In this document: positions 7,594-15,128 of the stretch, in pieces
How the letters are laid out: each line of letters starts with the position of its first letter
Position numbering within the stretch: position 1 is the first letter of the stretch
DNA from: Bacillota bacterium
GTDB lineage: Bacteria > Bacillota > Clostridia > Lachnospirales > Lachnospiraceae
Assembly: GCA_023411215.1 (NCBI GenBank)
Contig: JAEYOY010000072.1
Location: 1-63,274, forward strand
Direction: 5' to 3'
Length of the DNA: 63,274 bases
Translations under genes and position numbers: made by a program
The notes under the pieces: generated by a model
The model's database searches: none
The model's input: the letters and a program-made list of their open reading frames with translations, nothing else
What the model was told of the DNA's origin: nothing

Positions 7594-7884
7594 ATGGTAA
7601 CGACACCAGTTTTATTTTCAAGTGAGCATGTATGTGTAACTCGTTCTATAAGCTTCAAATTTGACGAATGTACGGCTTTCCGACTATGGGTGACAGATTG
7701 CCTCAATAGACATTTTAGCGGTGATTATGGGGATATTCCGGCTGAGGAAATCCAAATGAACAATGAAGCCGTCAAGGATAAGGATCAGATTATGAGTGTT
7801 TACCGCAATGGATCTGAATCGATCTGGATCATAACGGATCATGGGCATGAGGTAACAACTGTTTTATTTCCAAGTGAATATTAA
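7594..7884 (+). CDS. Conserved plasmid/phage accessory protein
   Basis: This is a 96-residue protein. The pattern HFSGDYGDIPAEEI, then NNEAVK, then a C-terminal IWIITD and TVLFPSEY resembles a family of uncharacterised proteins common on plasmids, ICEs and phages. Members of that family share GDWGD, ITEAD and TTVLLPEEY motifs. Its function is not known to me. AAGGAGG precedes the start. It closes the accessory operon together with the next gene. Confidence 0.6.
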   Translation: MVTTPVLFSSEHVCVTRSISFKFDECTAFRLWVTDCLNRHFSGDYGDIPAEEIQMNNEAVKDKDQIMSVYRNGSESIWIITDHGHEVTTVLFPSEY

Positions 7885-7895
7885 GGAGAGATAGC

Positions 7896-8192
7896 GTGTC
7901 AGATCAAATCAAATTAGACGATTGCCCGGAGATTTTAAAAGCTGCCGTCAAGGCTGAATTAGCCAGGGTTGTTGAATATGACCCATACGCAAAGATTATA
8001 TCATGTACGGCGCATAAGTCGCTAAATGGGGCAAATGCGACCTATGCAGCATATATTTTCTACACTAATGCATTTGTTGTTTTATCTTACATCGATGAGC
8101 CTAAATATTACGACATTGGAGTTATAAAGGATTCTGTTACAATCGGAGATATTAAAGAGATCATCAAGGCAGCTCCGGAACATTCCAAATAA
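7896..8192 (+). CDS. Hypothetical protein
   Basis: This is a 98-residue protein with no recognised domain. It begins at GTG, seven bases after AAGGAGAG and 11 bases after the previous stop, so the two genes are coupled. It has a mixed alpha/beta pattern. A terminator follows. Confidence 0.6.
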   Translation: MSDQIKLDDCPEILKAAVKAELARVVEYDPYAKIISCTAHKSLNGANATYAAYIFYTNAFVVLSYIDEPKYYDIGVIKDSVTIGDIKEIIKAAPEHSK

Positions 8193-8202
8193 TCATCACC
8201 AC

Positions 8203-8228
8203 CAAGGCGCTCGAAAGGGTGTCTTTTT
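8203..8228 (+). terminator. Terminator of left accessory operon
   Basis: AAGGCGCTC, a GAAA loop and GGGTGTCTT are followed by TTTT. Confidence 0.65.
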
Positions 8229-8790
8229 ATGTGTGAAAATAAATAATTTATATCCCTAAAACCACATTTATGACATAAAACCCCCTCCAGAATGATACTC
8301 CAATGATATAAAAATGATACTTTTATGACATCGCAAATGCCCGAAAATCAAGGGCTATGATATTAGTGTAGTATTTTTTCAATTTGCTATATATGTACGA
8401 ATATATATTACACATATATCATGTGTTTTTATTTTCGCACGTAAGAATTTGAAAATGATTACACTAATATCATTCAACCTCTGGAAGCCTTGAAAATAGG
8501 GCATTTGATGGATGATATATTTTTTCAAATTATATCATTTTCATATCATTCAATATCATTGATTGGTAAAAGTTTAATAATCAGGTACAAAAATCTTTGT
8601 TGAGTAACCTAACCGAAGAACAACCCATTGACGGCAAAGTGTATATAAAATTTAGATGAGGTATATCAAGACATAGAACTTCTCGACTTATCAATTATTT
8701 GGTAACTTGCGTAATTTGGGATAGGTGATAATATATAGGTGTAACCTTGTATTTTGAGTTTTAAGGCAATTAGATAAGGAGTTGGTATAA
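8229..8790. other. Non-coding region with clustered ATGATA/TATCAT repeats
   Basis: No plausible gene lies here. A perfect 14-bp inverted repeat, ATGATATTAGTGTA (8357-8370) and its complement (8460-8473), is separated by 89 bp of very AT-rich DNA. Many extra copies of AATGAT or ATCATT flank it between 8290 and 8570. The octamer TACACTAA inside the repeat also occurs in operator box three at 5110. The region could be an origin, an operator cluster or an attachment-like site. Confidence 0.7.
8707..8734 (+). promoter_or_regulatory. Promoter for small terminase gene
   Basis: TTGCGT, 16 bases, TAATAT. The -35 lies in the sequence TTTGGTAACTTGC, which is repeated exactly at the promoter at 9798. 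Confidence 0.5.
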
Positions 8791-9396
8791 ATGGGTGACA
8801 TGATAAATATAGATGAGGGATTAGACAATTTTGAGCAGCCTACAACCAAAGGAAAGCGCAATCGGGATAAGTCAACTTATGCGTTGTCGGGTAAGTCAAA
8901 GGATCTTGACAAGGAAGCCAAGAAAGCGGAGTTATTCAAGCGGTTGACCGAATTACATATGAAGCAGGGTGTTGCTAAATTTGATTCTGTTGATGAGATG
9001 CAGCTGTTAATCGAGCAGTATTTTGTGGATTGTGCGGAGTTTAGACTGAGGCCAACGATCAGAGGGCTTGCTATTGCTCTTGGTACTGTTTATGAGACAT
9101 TAAATGGGTGGGAAAGAGGGGAAAGAGACGGACAACTCGGCTCTTCCTGTTCTGCAATAATAAAAAAAGCTAAGCAATTAATCGCTGAATATGACGAGAT
9201 TATGGCGCTGGAGGGATACGATAATCCAATCCTGTTTATGTTCCGGGCAAAGAACTACTATGGGATGCAGGACAAGCAAGAGGTCGTTATCCAGGGTAAT
9301 CAGTCGCTTGGGGAGTCACTCACAGCCGAAGAGATCGCAAAGCGTGTCGGTCTGCCTGATCCGGCTGAGCCTATAGATACCACTTGGAAAGAATAA
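8791..9396 (+). CDS. terS: Terminase small subunit-like protein
   Basis: This is a 201-residue DNA-binding packaging protein, the part of the terminase that recognises phage DNA. The order MQLLIEQYFVDC, then RPTIRGLAIALG, then SAIIKKAKQLI, then FMFRAKNYYGMQDKQEV matches the gp3/P22-type small terminase pattern (GP3_package). A variable basic N-terminus precedes the domain. It has AAGGAG and its own promoter. It lies 6.6 kb from the large terminase, which is unusually far; the interval holds radical SAM, tRNA and enzyme genes. A DNA-binding regulator role cannot be excluded. Confidence 0.75.
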   Translation: MGDMINIDEGLDNFEQPTTKGKRNRDKSTYALSGKSKDLDKEAKKAELFKRLTELHMKQGVAKFDSVDEMQLLIEQYFVDCAEFRLRPTIRGLAIALGTVYETLNGWERGERDGQLGSSCSAIIKKAKQLIAEYDEIMALEGYDNPILFMFRAKNYYGMQDKQEVVIQGNQSLGESLTAEEIAKRVGLPDPAEPIDTTWKE

Positions 9397-9445
9397 ATAT
9401 GCATAAAACCATGCATAAATGAATAAATATAACGAATAATATTCA

Positions 9446-9498
9446 AAGGGTTTATAGTCAACCAATTACGAATAGTTGGTAAATGGCTACAAACCCTT
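9446..9498 (+). ncRNA. Two-level hairpin after terS
   Basis: The outer arms AAGGGTTTATAG (9446-9457) and CTACAAACCCTT (9487-9498) pair over 11 of 12 positions. The inner arms ACCAA and TTGGT also pair. A T-rich stretch follows, so it may serve as the terS terminator. Confidence 0.55.
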
Positions 9499-9530
9499 AT
9501 TTTATGCCTGTTGTAGCGATTACCATATAA

Positions 9531-9564
9531 AACTATTCAGAAAACACTTGTTTCACGAATAGTT
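9531..9564 (+). other. Second hairpin with shared GAATAGTT arm
   Basis: AACTATTC (9531-9538) pairs with GAATAGTT (9557-9564). The longer string ACGAATAGTTG is also present at 9468-9478 inside the previous hairpin, so alternative pairings between the two are possible. The rest of the 9397-9967 non-coding stretch shows no gene. Confidence 0.5.
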
Positions 9565-9797
9565 GAAATATGCAAATAGAGATTATAAGCCAATGAGAGA
9601 ACAGTAGCCCAATGCACCGGGGGTAGGGGTTATATAGAAACACTCCCGGGTGGGCATAGTCAGTCCCTGAGATTCCGAAAAATTTAAAAAAGCCTTATTC
9701 TAGTCTATCTACCAATTCTAAATTCCGCAAAAAACAAAAAAGACTTCTCTAATTTCACCCCTTTAATTTGGTACCTTAAAATTCCCAATTTGGTAAC

Positions 9798-9825
9798 TTG
9801 CACTTTATGAAATTTATGATATACT
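9798..9825 (+). promoter_or_regulatory. Promoter for radical SAM gene
   Basis: TTGCAC, 16 bases, TATACT. It shares the 13-base TTTGGTAACTTGC with the terS promoter, so both probably respond to the same factor. Confidence 0.55.
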
Positions 9826-9914
9826 ATGTGCCGAGGTAGGGAGAAAATTACAAAATGTAGGGGTTAAAGGTGATATACGCCACAACTAACACAATATGTA
9901 GTGGTTAACCGAAA

Positions 9915-9944
9915 GCGTCAATGAGAGATTACTCATTTGACGGC
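9915..9944 (+). repeat. Inverted TTGACGGC pair upstream of radical SAM gene
   Basis: GCGTCAATGAG (9915-9925), a 6-base loop and CTCATTTGACGGC form an inverted repeat. The right arm ends in a perfect TTGACGGC motif and the left arm carries a one-mismatch copy. This is the one place where the motif occurs as a clear inverted pair in non-coding DNA. Confidence 0.6.
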
Positions 9945-9967
9945 AAAGGTTTTGAGGGAGGGTTATT

Positions 9968-10675
9968 ATGCAGACTGTTTATGAACCGGCTGGAAAAGCC
10001 AAAGAATACGGAGAATTAGCATTAAACATTTACAGTGGATGTACACATGCTTGTACTTATTGCTACGCTCCAAATGTGCTTCATCGTGATAGAAACGAAT
10101 TTCACCGGAATGTTATAGCTCGCCCAGGTATCGTTGATGCCGTCAAAGAGAGATTATACAAAGGCGATATCAAAGGTAAAGAGATTTTTCTCTGTTTCAC
10201 CTGTGATCCATTTCCGATGGGGATTAATCATGCTCCAACATTTGAGATTATCCTGGCAATAAAAAATTCTGGAAGCCATGCAGCTATACTTACTAAGGGA
10301 AATCCCGATAAAAACCTATTTGATCTAATTGACAGTAATGATCGGTTCGGAGTGACGATATCGTGTTCGCTGGGCACATCGTCAGTAATTGAGCCAAGAG
10401 CTGCAACCGTATATGAAAGAACGCATAGCCTATATATGGCAAAGCAAAAAGGCATAAAAACCTTTGTATCGTGTGAGCCGGTTTACGAAAAGTCATTCAT
10501 TTATGAAATGATTAAAACCGCCGATTATATCGATGAGTTCCGTATTGGTAAACTAAATTATCATCCAAGCGATATCAACTGGAAAGTATTCGGTAGAACT
10601 TGCGAAGAATTATGTAAGGAATATGGTCGCAACTACATGATAAAAGATGGACTGCGGAAGTGTATGGAGGGTTAA
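9968..10675 (+). CDS. Radical SAM protein (SplB-like)
   Basis: This is a 235-residue iron-sulfur enzyme. Cys25, Cys29 and Cys32 form the C-x3-C-x2-C cluster (GCTHACTYCYAP) that binds a 4Fe-4S cluster and SAM. The sequence then shows FTCDPF and LTKGNP, as in the spore photoproduct lyase-like family found in many phages. The substrate is unknown. GGGAGGG precedes the ATG. It is transcribed from the promoter at 9798 and is closely followed by a coiled-coil gene. Confidence 0.8.
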   Translation: MQTVYEPAGKAKEYGELALNIYSGCTHACTYCYAPNVLHRDRNEFHRNVIARPGIVDAVKERLYKGDIKGKEIFLCFTCDPFPMGINHAPTFEIILAIKNSGSHAAILTKGNPDKNLFDLIDSNDRFGVTISCSLGTSSVIEPRAATVYERTHSLYMAKQKGIKTFVSCEPVYEKSFIYEMIKTADYIDEFRIGKLNYHPSDINWKVFGRTCEELCKEYGRNYMIKDGLRKCMEG

Positions 10676-10677
10676 TC

Positions 10678-10872
10678 ATGTCCAACGAAAATCCTATTAT
10701 AGACTACGAAAGAAGATACGAAGAACTCAAATTATTAACTGTTCGCAATCGTGAAAACACTGAAAAAACCATCGACAAACTCAATAAAGAAATTGACAGG
10801 CTTAAGCAAAGGAACAAAGAACTGGAAGATAAATTTTCTGCTATTGAGTCGATATTGGATAGGTTTGACTAA
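10678..10872 (+). CDS. Small coiled-coil protein
   Basis: This 64-residue protein is almost wholly charged heptads (residues 15-55), so it is expected to form a coiled coil. The start is chosen at 10678 because GGAGGG lies at the right distance; it begins two bases after the radical SAM stop. Its function is unknown. Confidence 0.6.
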   Translation: MSNENPIIDYERRYEELKLLTVRNRENTEKTIDKLNKEIDRLKQRNKELEDKFSAIESILDRFD

Positions 10873-10936
10873 TCCATTTGAAATCTCAGTGGGGTATGTT
10901 GAGGGAATTAATTTATAAAATGAATGGAGGCAAATT

Positions 10937-11251
10937 ATGAAATACAGAAAGAAACCAGTAGTTATTGAAGCATTCAGAATTGGTTACGATGATTATCCGG
11001 AGTGGTTTGGTTTAGAAATGTATAGTGGTCGCAACATAATTCATGATGTTTATGAAGGTGCCGGATGTCTCATTGAAACGCTTGAAGGGCAAATGAAAGC
11101 CAATCATGGCGATTATATCATCAAAGGTGTAAAAGGCGAACTTTACCCATGCAAACCAGATGTGTTTGAGCAGACTTATGAACCGGAGGAACCATTCGAT
11201 GCAAGTAAAACGGTTATCGGGCAAAGGTTAATTGCAGGATTTTTTGATTAA
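10937..11251 (+). CDS. Conserved small phage protein (PGDYG-like)
   Basis: This is a 104-residue protein with the conserved start MKYRKKPVVIEAF, a central IETLEGQMKANHGDYIIKG, and YPCKPDVFEQTYE. This family is widespread in phages of gut Firmicutes and has no established function. GGAGG precedes the start. It is 64 bases from the coiled-coil gene and likely in the same transcript. Confidence 0.7.
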   Translation: MKYRKKPVVIEAFRIGYDDYPEWFGLEMYSGRNIIHDVYEGAGCLIETLEGQMKANHGDYIIKGVKGELYPCKPDVFEQTYEPEEPFDASKTVIGQRLIAGFFD

Positions 11252-11367
11252 TTAAGTCATATCCCCCATCAATATCTCAGGAAGCGCGAGAAGTTAAGTA
11301 TCATGAACGGTCATGGTAACTGATGATAAGAGGGGTGTTGGTGGGGTTGATATATGGGAGGATGGAT

Positions 11368-11556
11368 ATGGGAAGTTTATTTGAAGTAAAAGGGCATAAT
11401 CGCTTTAAAAATAACAAAGAAATGACAGTATCGGTTTATGGAGTTAGAACATCTGAGGAAAGTCCATATAAAGCTGAATTTTTAGTTTATTATAATGGAC
11501 AATGGATATGGACAGAAGCAGAAAATTATACTCCGATAAATAATAAACACAGTTAA
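11368..11556 (+). CDS. Small hypothetical protein
   Basis: This is a 62-residue beta-rich protein with aromatic residues in its second half (WIWTEAENYTP). The start at 11368 is seven bases after GGGAGG; earlier in-frame starts overlap or lack a ribosome site. It lies just before the tRNA cluster. Its function is unknown. Confidence 0.55.
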   Translation: MGSLFEVKGHNRFKNNKEMTVSVYGVRTSEESPYKAEFLVYYNGQWIWTEAENYTPINNKHS

Positions 11557-11566
11557 AATAACCAAC

Positions 11567-11639
11567 GCGGAGTAGTAGCAGTCCGGTAGCTCGTCTGGCT
11601 CATAACCAGAAAGTCGTCAGTTCAAATCTGACCTCCGCA
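11567..11639 (+). tRNA. tRNA-Met (CAT anticodon), phage-borne
   Basis: Acceptor GCGGAG pairs with CTCCGC. The anticodon stem TCTGG/CCAGA is perfect, with CAT at 11601-11603. The T-stem GTCAG/CTGAC is perfect. The D-stem has only three pairs and acceptor position 7 is mismatched. It could read Met, or Ile if the C is modified. Confidence 0.8.
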
Positions 11640-11655
11640 ATCAGCTTCATCATTT

Positions 11656-11734
11656 TGTGTTCTCCTTTGTGGGTGAGAATCCCACGTTGTGTAGGTGGTC
11701 GGCACCCTTGACGGTTCGAGTCCGTCATACACGA
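11656..11734 (+). other. tRNA-like structure, possible His (GTG)
   Basis: The T-arm GACGG, TTCGAGT, CCGTC (11710-11726) is perfect, and the acceptor end ATACACG pairs with TGTGT at 11656. The D-stem TCTC/GAGA and anticodon stem CCAC/GTGG leave the loop TTGTGTA (anticodon GTG). The variable arm is long (11 nt). A rival fold uses TGTGTA at 11688 and gives a 47-nt mini-structure. Confidence 0.45.
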
Positions 11735-11868
11735 TTTCGGTTTACGGTCGCTATGAAAGATTTGGATTGCTTCGTTTTCACGATGTATGAAGTGTCTGGA
11801 TGGGTGATTAACCGTTCATTGTTTTCGGTGTTCAAGTTTTCGTTAAAATTTAGCGATTAAAACCGAGT

Positions 11869-11934
11869 TGCATTGTCTGGTTGCTGAACAATTGATGCAG
11901 GACTGTAATGGAAGTTCGATTCTTCCAGGTGCAT
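11869..11934 (+). other. tRNA-like structure, degenerate
   Basis: TGCATT (11869-11874) pairs with GGTGCA (11928-11933, two G-T pairs), and the T-arm GGAAG, TTCGATT, CTTCC (11910-11926) is perfect. Only 34 bases lie between these elements, too few for full D and anticodon arms. The rest of the 11557-11992 gap shows no convincing gene. Confidence 0.35.
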
Positions 11935-11992
11935 TACTTGAAATATTCCCTTGACAGCAACATAACGATAAACCCTAGAAAGATGGTGAAAT

Positions 11993-13291
11993 ATGATTAG
12001 AATACCTATCCCTGAGGAAGTCAAACAGAAATGTATTGAGATGTCTGAAGCCGGACGAACCCCAATCTACATATACGAAAATTATTATCGTGGCAAATCC
12101 AATATGAATTATGATACCTTCAGCCGGGCATTGAGAAAATGGAAACAGCGAATTAATGGAACTGAAACCAACACTCATAAACAATCTACCGTCAATGATG
12201 ATGTTCCTCATACGAAATCCGTTGAGTATAAAGCTGACGGCTCCGCTACTTTCGAGGGGATTATTGAGCTGATGGAAGGTGAACCGATTACTCCGGAGAT
12301 TATCATGGAGGCCCATAACCTGGATAGTGAGAAGTGGGATGTTGTTACATACAAAACGAATTTCTGGCAGGCTCAGCAAAAAGGCGGCGGTACTATGCTT
12401 CTCTATCAAAGCAAGATTACTGTCAAGCCTAAAGCCAAACAGGAAATCACATTCGAAGATATTGACCGTTATTTCGAAACCAAGGATTATTCGAAGGATA
12501 AACTGCCAATTGAGTGCTTGAATTATGACCCGGAAGGCGAAGTGCTTGAAATAAATTTAGCTGACCCTCATATTGGACTGCTTTCATATCGCAAGGAAAC
12601 AGGCGAAGATTTTGACTTGAAAATTATCAAGAAAAGATATTTTATGTGCATCAACGATATTGTTGAACGATGCAAACACAAGAAGTTAAAAAAGGTTGTT
12701 TTCGTCAATTTAGGTGACGTTTTACACGCGGATAACAATAACCAGACCACGACAAACGGAACGTTTCAGCAGACAGATGGCAGACTTGAAAAAATAACTG
12801 AATGCGCAGAGGACATGCTCATTGACAGCATTGTTTTGCTTGGTAAATTAGCTCCGGTTGAAGTAGTTTACATATGTGGAAACCACGACCGATTAACAGG
12901 ATACATGCTGATACGAAGCGTTATGAATGCTATGAGGAACGACCCGAATGTTACATTTGATATTTCCCCGAATCCAATTAAACATAAAATTTTTGGATGT
13001 ACATTGGTTGTGTTTCATCATGGTGATTTACCAAAAAAGAACACTAATGACCTACCGATTAATTTTGCAAGAGAAGCAATATCGCAGACGAGGTTCACCG
13101 AAGTACATTGCGGACATTACCATAGTGAAGAAGTTAAGACAATTGGCGGTGTAAAGGTTAAATATTTACCCACAATAGCATCTTCTTCTTACTGGGAGAA
13201 TCAGCAAGGCTACAAATCGGATAGAGCTATGGTTTGTTACTTATGGAACGAGAATGCCGGATTAAGAGAAACCTGGTATACGATGATATAG
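11993..13291 (+). CDS. Calcineurin-like metallophosphoesterase
   Basis: This is a 432-residue protein. The N-terminal 50 residues look like a helix-turn-helix (YENYYRGKSNMNYDTFSRAL). The phosphoesterase domain starts near residue 185 and shows the metal-binding series DPHIG, GDVLHADN, GNHDR, HHGD and GHYHS in the correct order. Such enzymes hydrolyse phosphodiesters, and phage members often lie near packaging genes. The N-terminal HTH suggests DNA binding, perhaps nuclease activity on DNA ends. It starts a tightly packed run of genes leading to the large terminase. Confidence 0.85.
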   Translation: MIRIPIPEEVKQKCIEMSEAGRTPIYIYENYYRGKSNMNYDTFSRALRKWKQRINGTETNTHKQSTVNDDVPHTKSVEYKADGSATFEGIIELMEGEPITPEIIMEAHNLDSEKWDVVTYKTNFWQAQQKGGGTMLLYQSKITVKPKAKQEITFEDIDRYFETKDYSKDKLPIECLNYDPEGEVLEINLADPHIGLLSYRKETGEDFDLKIIKKRYFMCINDIVERCKHKKLKKVVFVNLGDVLHADNNNQTTTNGTFQQTDGRLEKITECAEDMLIDSIVLLGKLAPVEVVYICGNHDRLTGYMLIRSVMNAMRNDPNVTFDISPNPIKHKIFGCTLVVFHHGDLPKKNTNDLPINFAREAISQTRFTEVHCGHYHSEEVKTIGGVKVKYLPTIASSSYWENQQGYKSDRAMVCYLWNENAGLRETWYTMI

Positions 13292-13302
13292 GAGGTAATT
13301 AT

Positions 13303-13824
13303 ATGTTAATGGATAGTGGAGCGGATCAATACAGACCAGAGAACCAAATGAAAATTTTAGACAGCGGAGCAAGAAGAAATTTCGATACTGGCGCAGTACG
13401 TGATATTGCAGAAGGAAAAGGCCGGATGGATCTCGTTCCCCTAGATGTGGTTGGGGAATTGATTGACAACGAAATACTCAAATTAATAAATAAATATGTA
13501 CGACAAGGAAATGTTGTTGACTTATACGAAGCTTTGCACTTATTTGTATCTGGTGAGTTTCCCGATGAATATACAGCCATTATTGAACTCTCTAAGCATT
13601 ATGAAGCCGGTTGTCAAAAATATGGCGATAGGAACTGGGAGAAAGGCATTCCACTTCACTGCTATATTGATAGTGGATGCAGACACTTAATGAAACATTA
13701 TCGTGGAGATAAAGATGAGAACCACTATCTCGCATTCGTGTGGAACCTAACCTGTGCGATCTGGACTCATCGAAATAAACCGGAATTGATTGACCTTCCA
13801 TTCAAGGAGGCTGTCAATGAATGA
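13303..13824 (+). CDS. dATP/dGTP diphosphohydrolase-like protein (DUF5664)
   Basis: This is a 173-residue protein. The pattern KYGDRNWEKGIPLHCYIDSG, then RHLMKHYRGDKDENH and FVWNLTCAIWT is characteristic of the dGTP_diPhyd_N family. Family members, including MazZ of Z-genome phages, remove dATP or dGTP from the nucleotide pool. No PurZ-like gene is visible, so a Z-genome is not implied. The ATG at 13303 follows GGAGG; the longer upstream frame overlaps the phosphoesterase gene. Its 3' end overlaps the HAD gene. Confidence 0.8.
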   Translation: MLMDSGADQYRPENQMKILDSGARRNFDTGAVRDIAEGKGRMDLVPLDVVGELIDNEILKLINKYVRQGNVVDLYEALHLFVSGEFPDEYTAIIELSKHYEAGCQKYGDRNWEKGIPLHCYIDSGCRHLMKHYRGDKDENHYLAFVWNLTCAIWTHRNKPELIDLPFKEAVNE

Positions 13825-14158
13825 TTATAAAATCTATGCCGTTGACGGTGACGGAACCCTATGGAAAAACGAATGGCCGGGAATCGGTAAGCCAAACAAG
13901 CGATTAATCAGATTTTGCAAACGTAAACAATCCAAAGGACATAAATTGATCCTCTGGACATGCAGATGTGGTGATAAACTCGTTGAAGCCGTCAAGTGGT
14001 GCGAACAACAAGGTTTAATCTTCGATGAAATTAATGATAACATTCAAGAAATGAATGACTTGTTTGGTACTAATTCAAGAAAAGTGTTTGCTAGTTACTA
14101 TATTGATGACAAAAGTATTGGATTTTTTAAGATGCTGATCTGGAAATATTTTAGATAA
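13817..14158 (+). CDS. HAD-like hydrolase
   Basis: This is a 113-residue small HAD protein. Motif I is AVDGDGTLW (nucleophile Asp in DGDGT) and motif II is LILWTCR, with a possible acidic motif in YYIDDKS near the end. Such enzymes are phosphatases of small metabolites or nucleic acid ends. The start at 13817 uses AAGGAGG and overlaps the previous stop by eight bases, indicating coupled translation. It is grouped with dNTP hydrolase and metallopeptidase genes. Confidence 0.75.
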   Translation: MNDYKIYAVDGDGTLWKNEWPGIGKPNKRLIRFCKRKQSKGHKLILWTCRCGDKLVEAVKWCEQQGLIFDEINDNIQEMNDLFGTNSRKVFASYYIDDKSIGFFKMLIWKYFR

Positions 14159-14170
14159 GGAGACAGGCGT

Positions 14171-14536
14171 GTGACGGCAACTAAAGTAAATATCCTCGGA
14201 ACCGAATATTCCATACATAAAAAGACATACGAAGAAGAACCATGTTTGAAAGAAAACCACTGGACCGGATTTTGCAATGGATTAACAAAAGAGATTGTCT
14301 TGCTTGATTTAAATAAAACGGATAATTGGAAAAAAGAAGACCAGAATACCAGGGATATTTGCGTGAAAGAGAGTCTCAGGCACGAAATAATCCATGCATT
14401 TCTGAATGAAAGCGGATTACAAGATAATGCCGGACAACCTTCAGGCGCATGGAGTAAAAACGAGGAAATGGTAGATTGGTTCGCTATTCAATCACCGAAG
14501 ATTTTTAAGGTGTTTAGTGAGTTGGGGATTTTATAG
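14171..14536 (+). CDS. Zinc metallopeptidase-like protein (HExxH)
   Basis: This is a 121-residue protein. HEIIH at residues 71-75 is the zincin signature, and the downstream EEMVDWFA supplies a third acidic ligand, as in the ImmA/IrrE-like proteins common in phages. It begins at GTG, and the start overlaps a near-match of the genome motif (GTGACGGC). Its substrate is unknown; a host regulator or virion protein could be cleaved. It is 12 bases after the HAD gene. Confidence 0.7.
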   Translation: MTATKVNILGTEYSIHKKTYEEEPCLKENHWTGFCNGLTKEIVLLDLNKTDNWKKEDQNTRDICVKESLRHEIIHAFLNESGLQDNAGQPSGAWSKNEEMVDWFAIQSPKIFKVFSELGIL

Positions 14537-14549
14537 GAGGGGTGATACA

Positions 14550-14753
14550 ATGTACCAAGCAATCTATAAATGTAGATTATGCCGGAAGAAATATCGAATT
14601 GACATTACCGAGGATGAGAACTCCGGACTTGAAAATTCATCATTCAAAAACAGCGATTGTGCACGTATTCCGGACTGTACAATTCTTCATCGGTGCGGTA
14701 AAGGTAAGATTGGAGCTGCTAATCTGGTGGGGTTTAAGCGGGGAGATGATTAG
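14550..14753 (+). CDS. Small zinc-finger protein
   Basis: This is a 67-residue protein with CRLCRKKY near the start, then two later cysteines (DC, RCGKG), giving a possible four-cysteine zinc site. AGGAGGGGTGATACA precedes ATG at 14550. An alternative overlapping frame two bases out of phase is less likely. Its function is unknown. Confidence 0.6.
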   Translation: MYQAIYKCRLCRKKYRIDITEDENSGLENSSFKNSDCARIPDCTILHRCGKGKIGAANLVGFKRGDD

Positions 14754-14939
14754 ATGATTAAATTAGATGATTTTCCTTCATATTGTCAGAACTGTTTTGA
14801 GATATCTCCAGAAGCAATAATACTTGATGTTACTTGCATGAGTGATACTGAGCCAAGGCTTATTACAACAATCACTTGCTCCACTATGGACAGATGTAGA
14901 AAAATGCTCGAACATCTTCAAAGGAAAGTCGGTGATTAG
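14754..14939 (+). CDS. Small cysteine-containing protein
   Basis: This is a 61-residue protein. CQNCF near the N-terminus and two further cysteines suggest a small metal-binding fold. It starts directly at the previous stop, and its own stop abuts the next start, so translation is coupled. No function is recognised. Confidence 0.55.
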   Translation: MIKLDDFPSYCQNCFEISPEAIILDVTCMSDTEPRLITTITCSTMDRCRKMLEHLQRKVGD

Positions 14940-15128
14940 ATGATTGATAAATTTCTTGAAAAGCATCGTTTTTTATTGTATTTAATTACCGTCATTATTT
15001 CTACTATCGCATGGAAGGTTATTGGTTTTGAAATTGTAGTTATAAGTCTGCTTGTACAATTATCGCTTAATGACTTTTGGAATGATATTGATGAAAAGAA
15101 GAAAATGGGCGGTGATGATAATGGGTGA
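14940..15128 (+). CDS. Small membrane protein
   Basis: This is a 62-residue protein with a hydrophobic stretch at about residues 12-45, enough for one or two membrane spans, followed by a charged tail (DIDEKKKMGG). It overlaps the next gene by eight bases. A role in lysis timing or exclusion is possible but unproven. Confidence 0.5.
   Translation: MIDKFLEKHRFLLYLITVIISTIAWKVIGFEIVVISLLVQLSLNDFWNDIDEKKKMGGDDNG

Noticed and set aside
11657..11860. Open frame of 67 codons over the tRNA-like region
   Set aside because: It overlaps the tRNA-like fold, has no ribosome site, and the composition is not protein-like.
13303..13824. Z-genome (2-aminoadenine) biosynthesis
   Set aside because: Only the dNTP hydrolase-like gene is present. 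No PurZ or matching DNA polymerase is visible in the window.
14542..14757. Alternative frame overlapping the zinc-finger gene at 14550
   Set aside because: The frame at 14550 has better ribosome spacing and a cysteine pattern. The other frame is a shadow.
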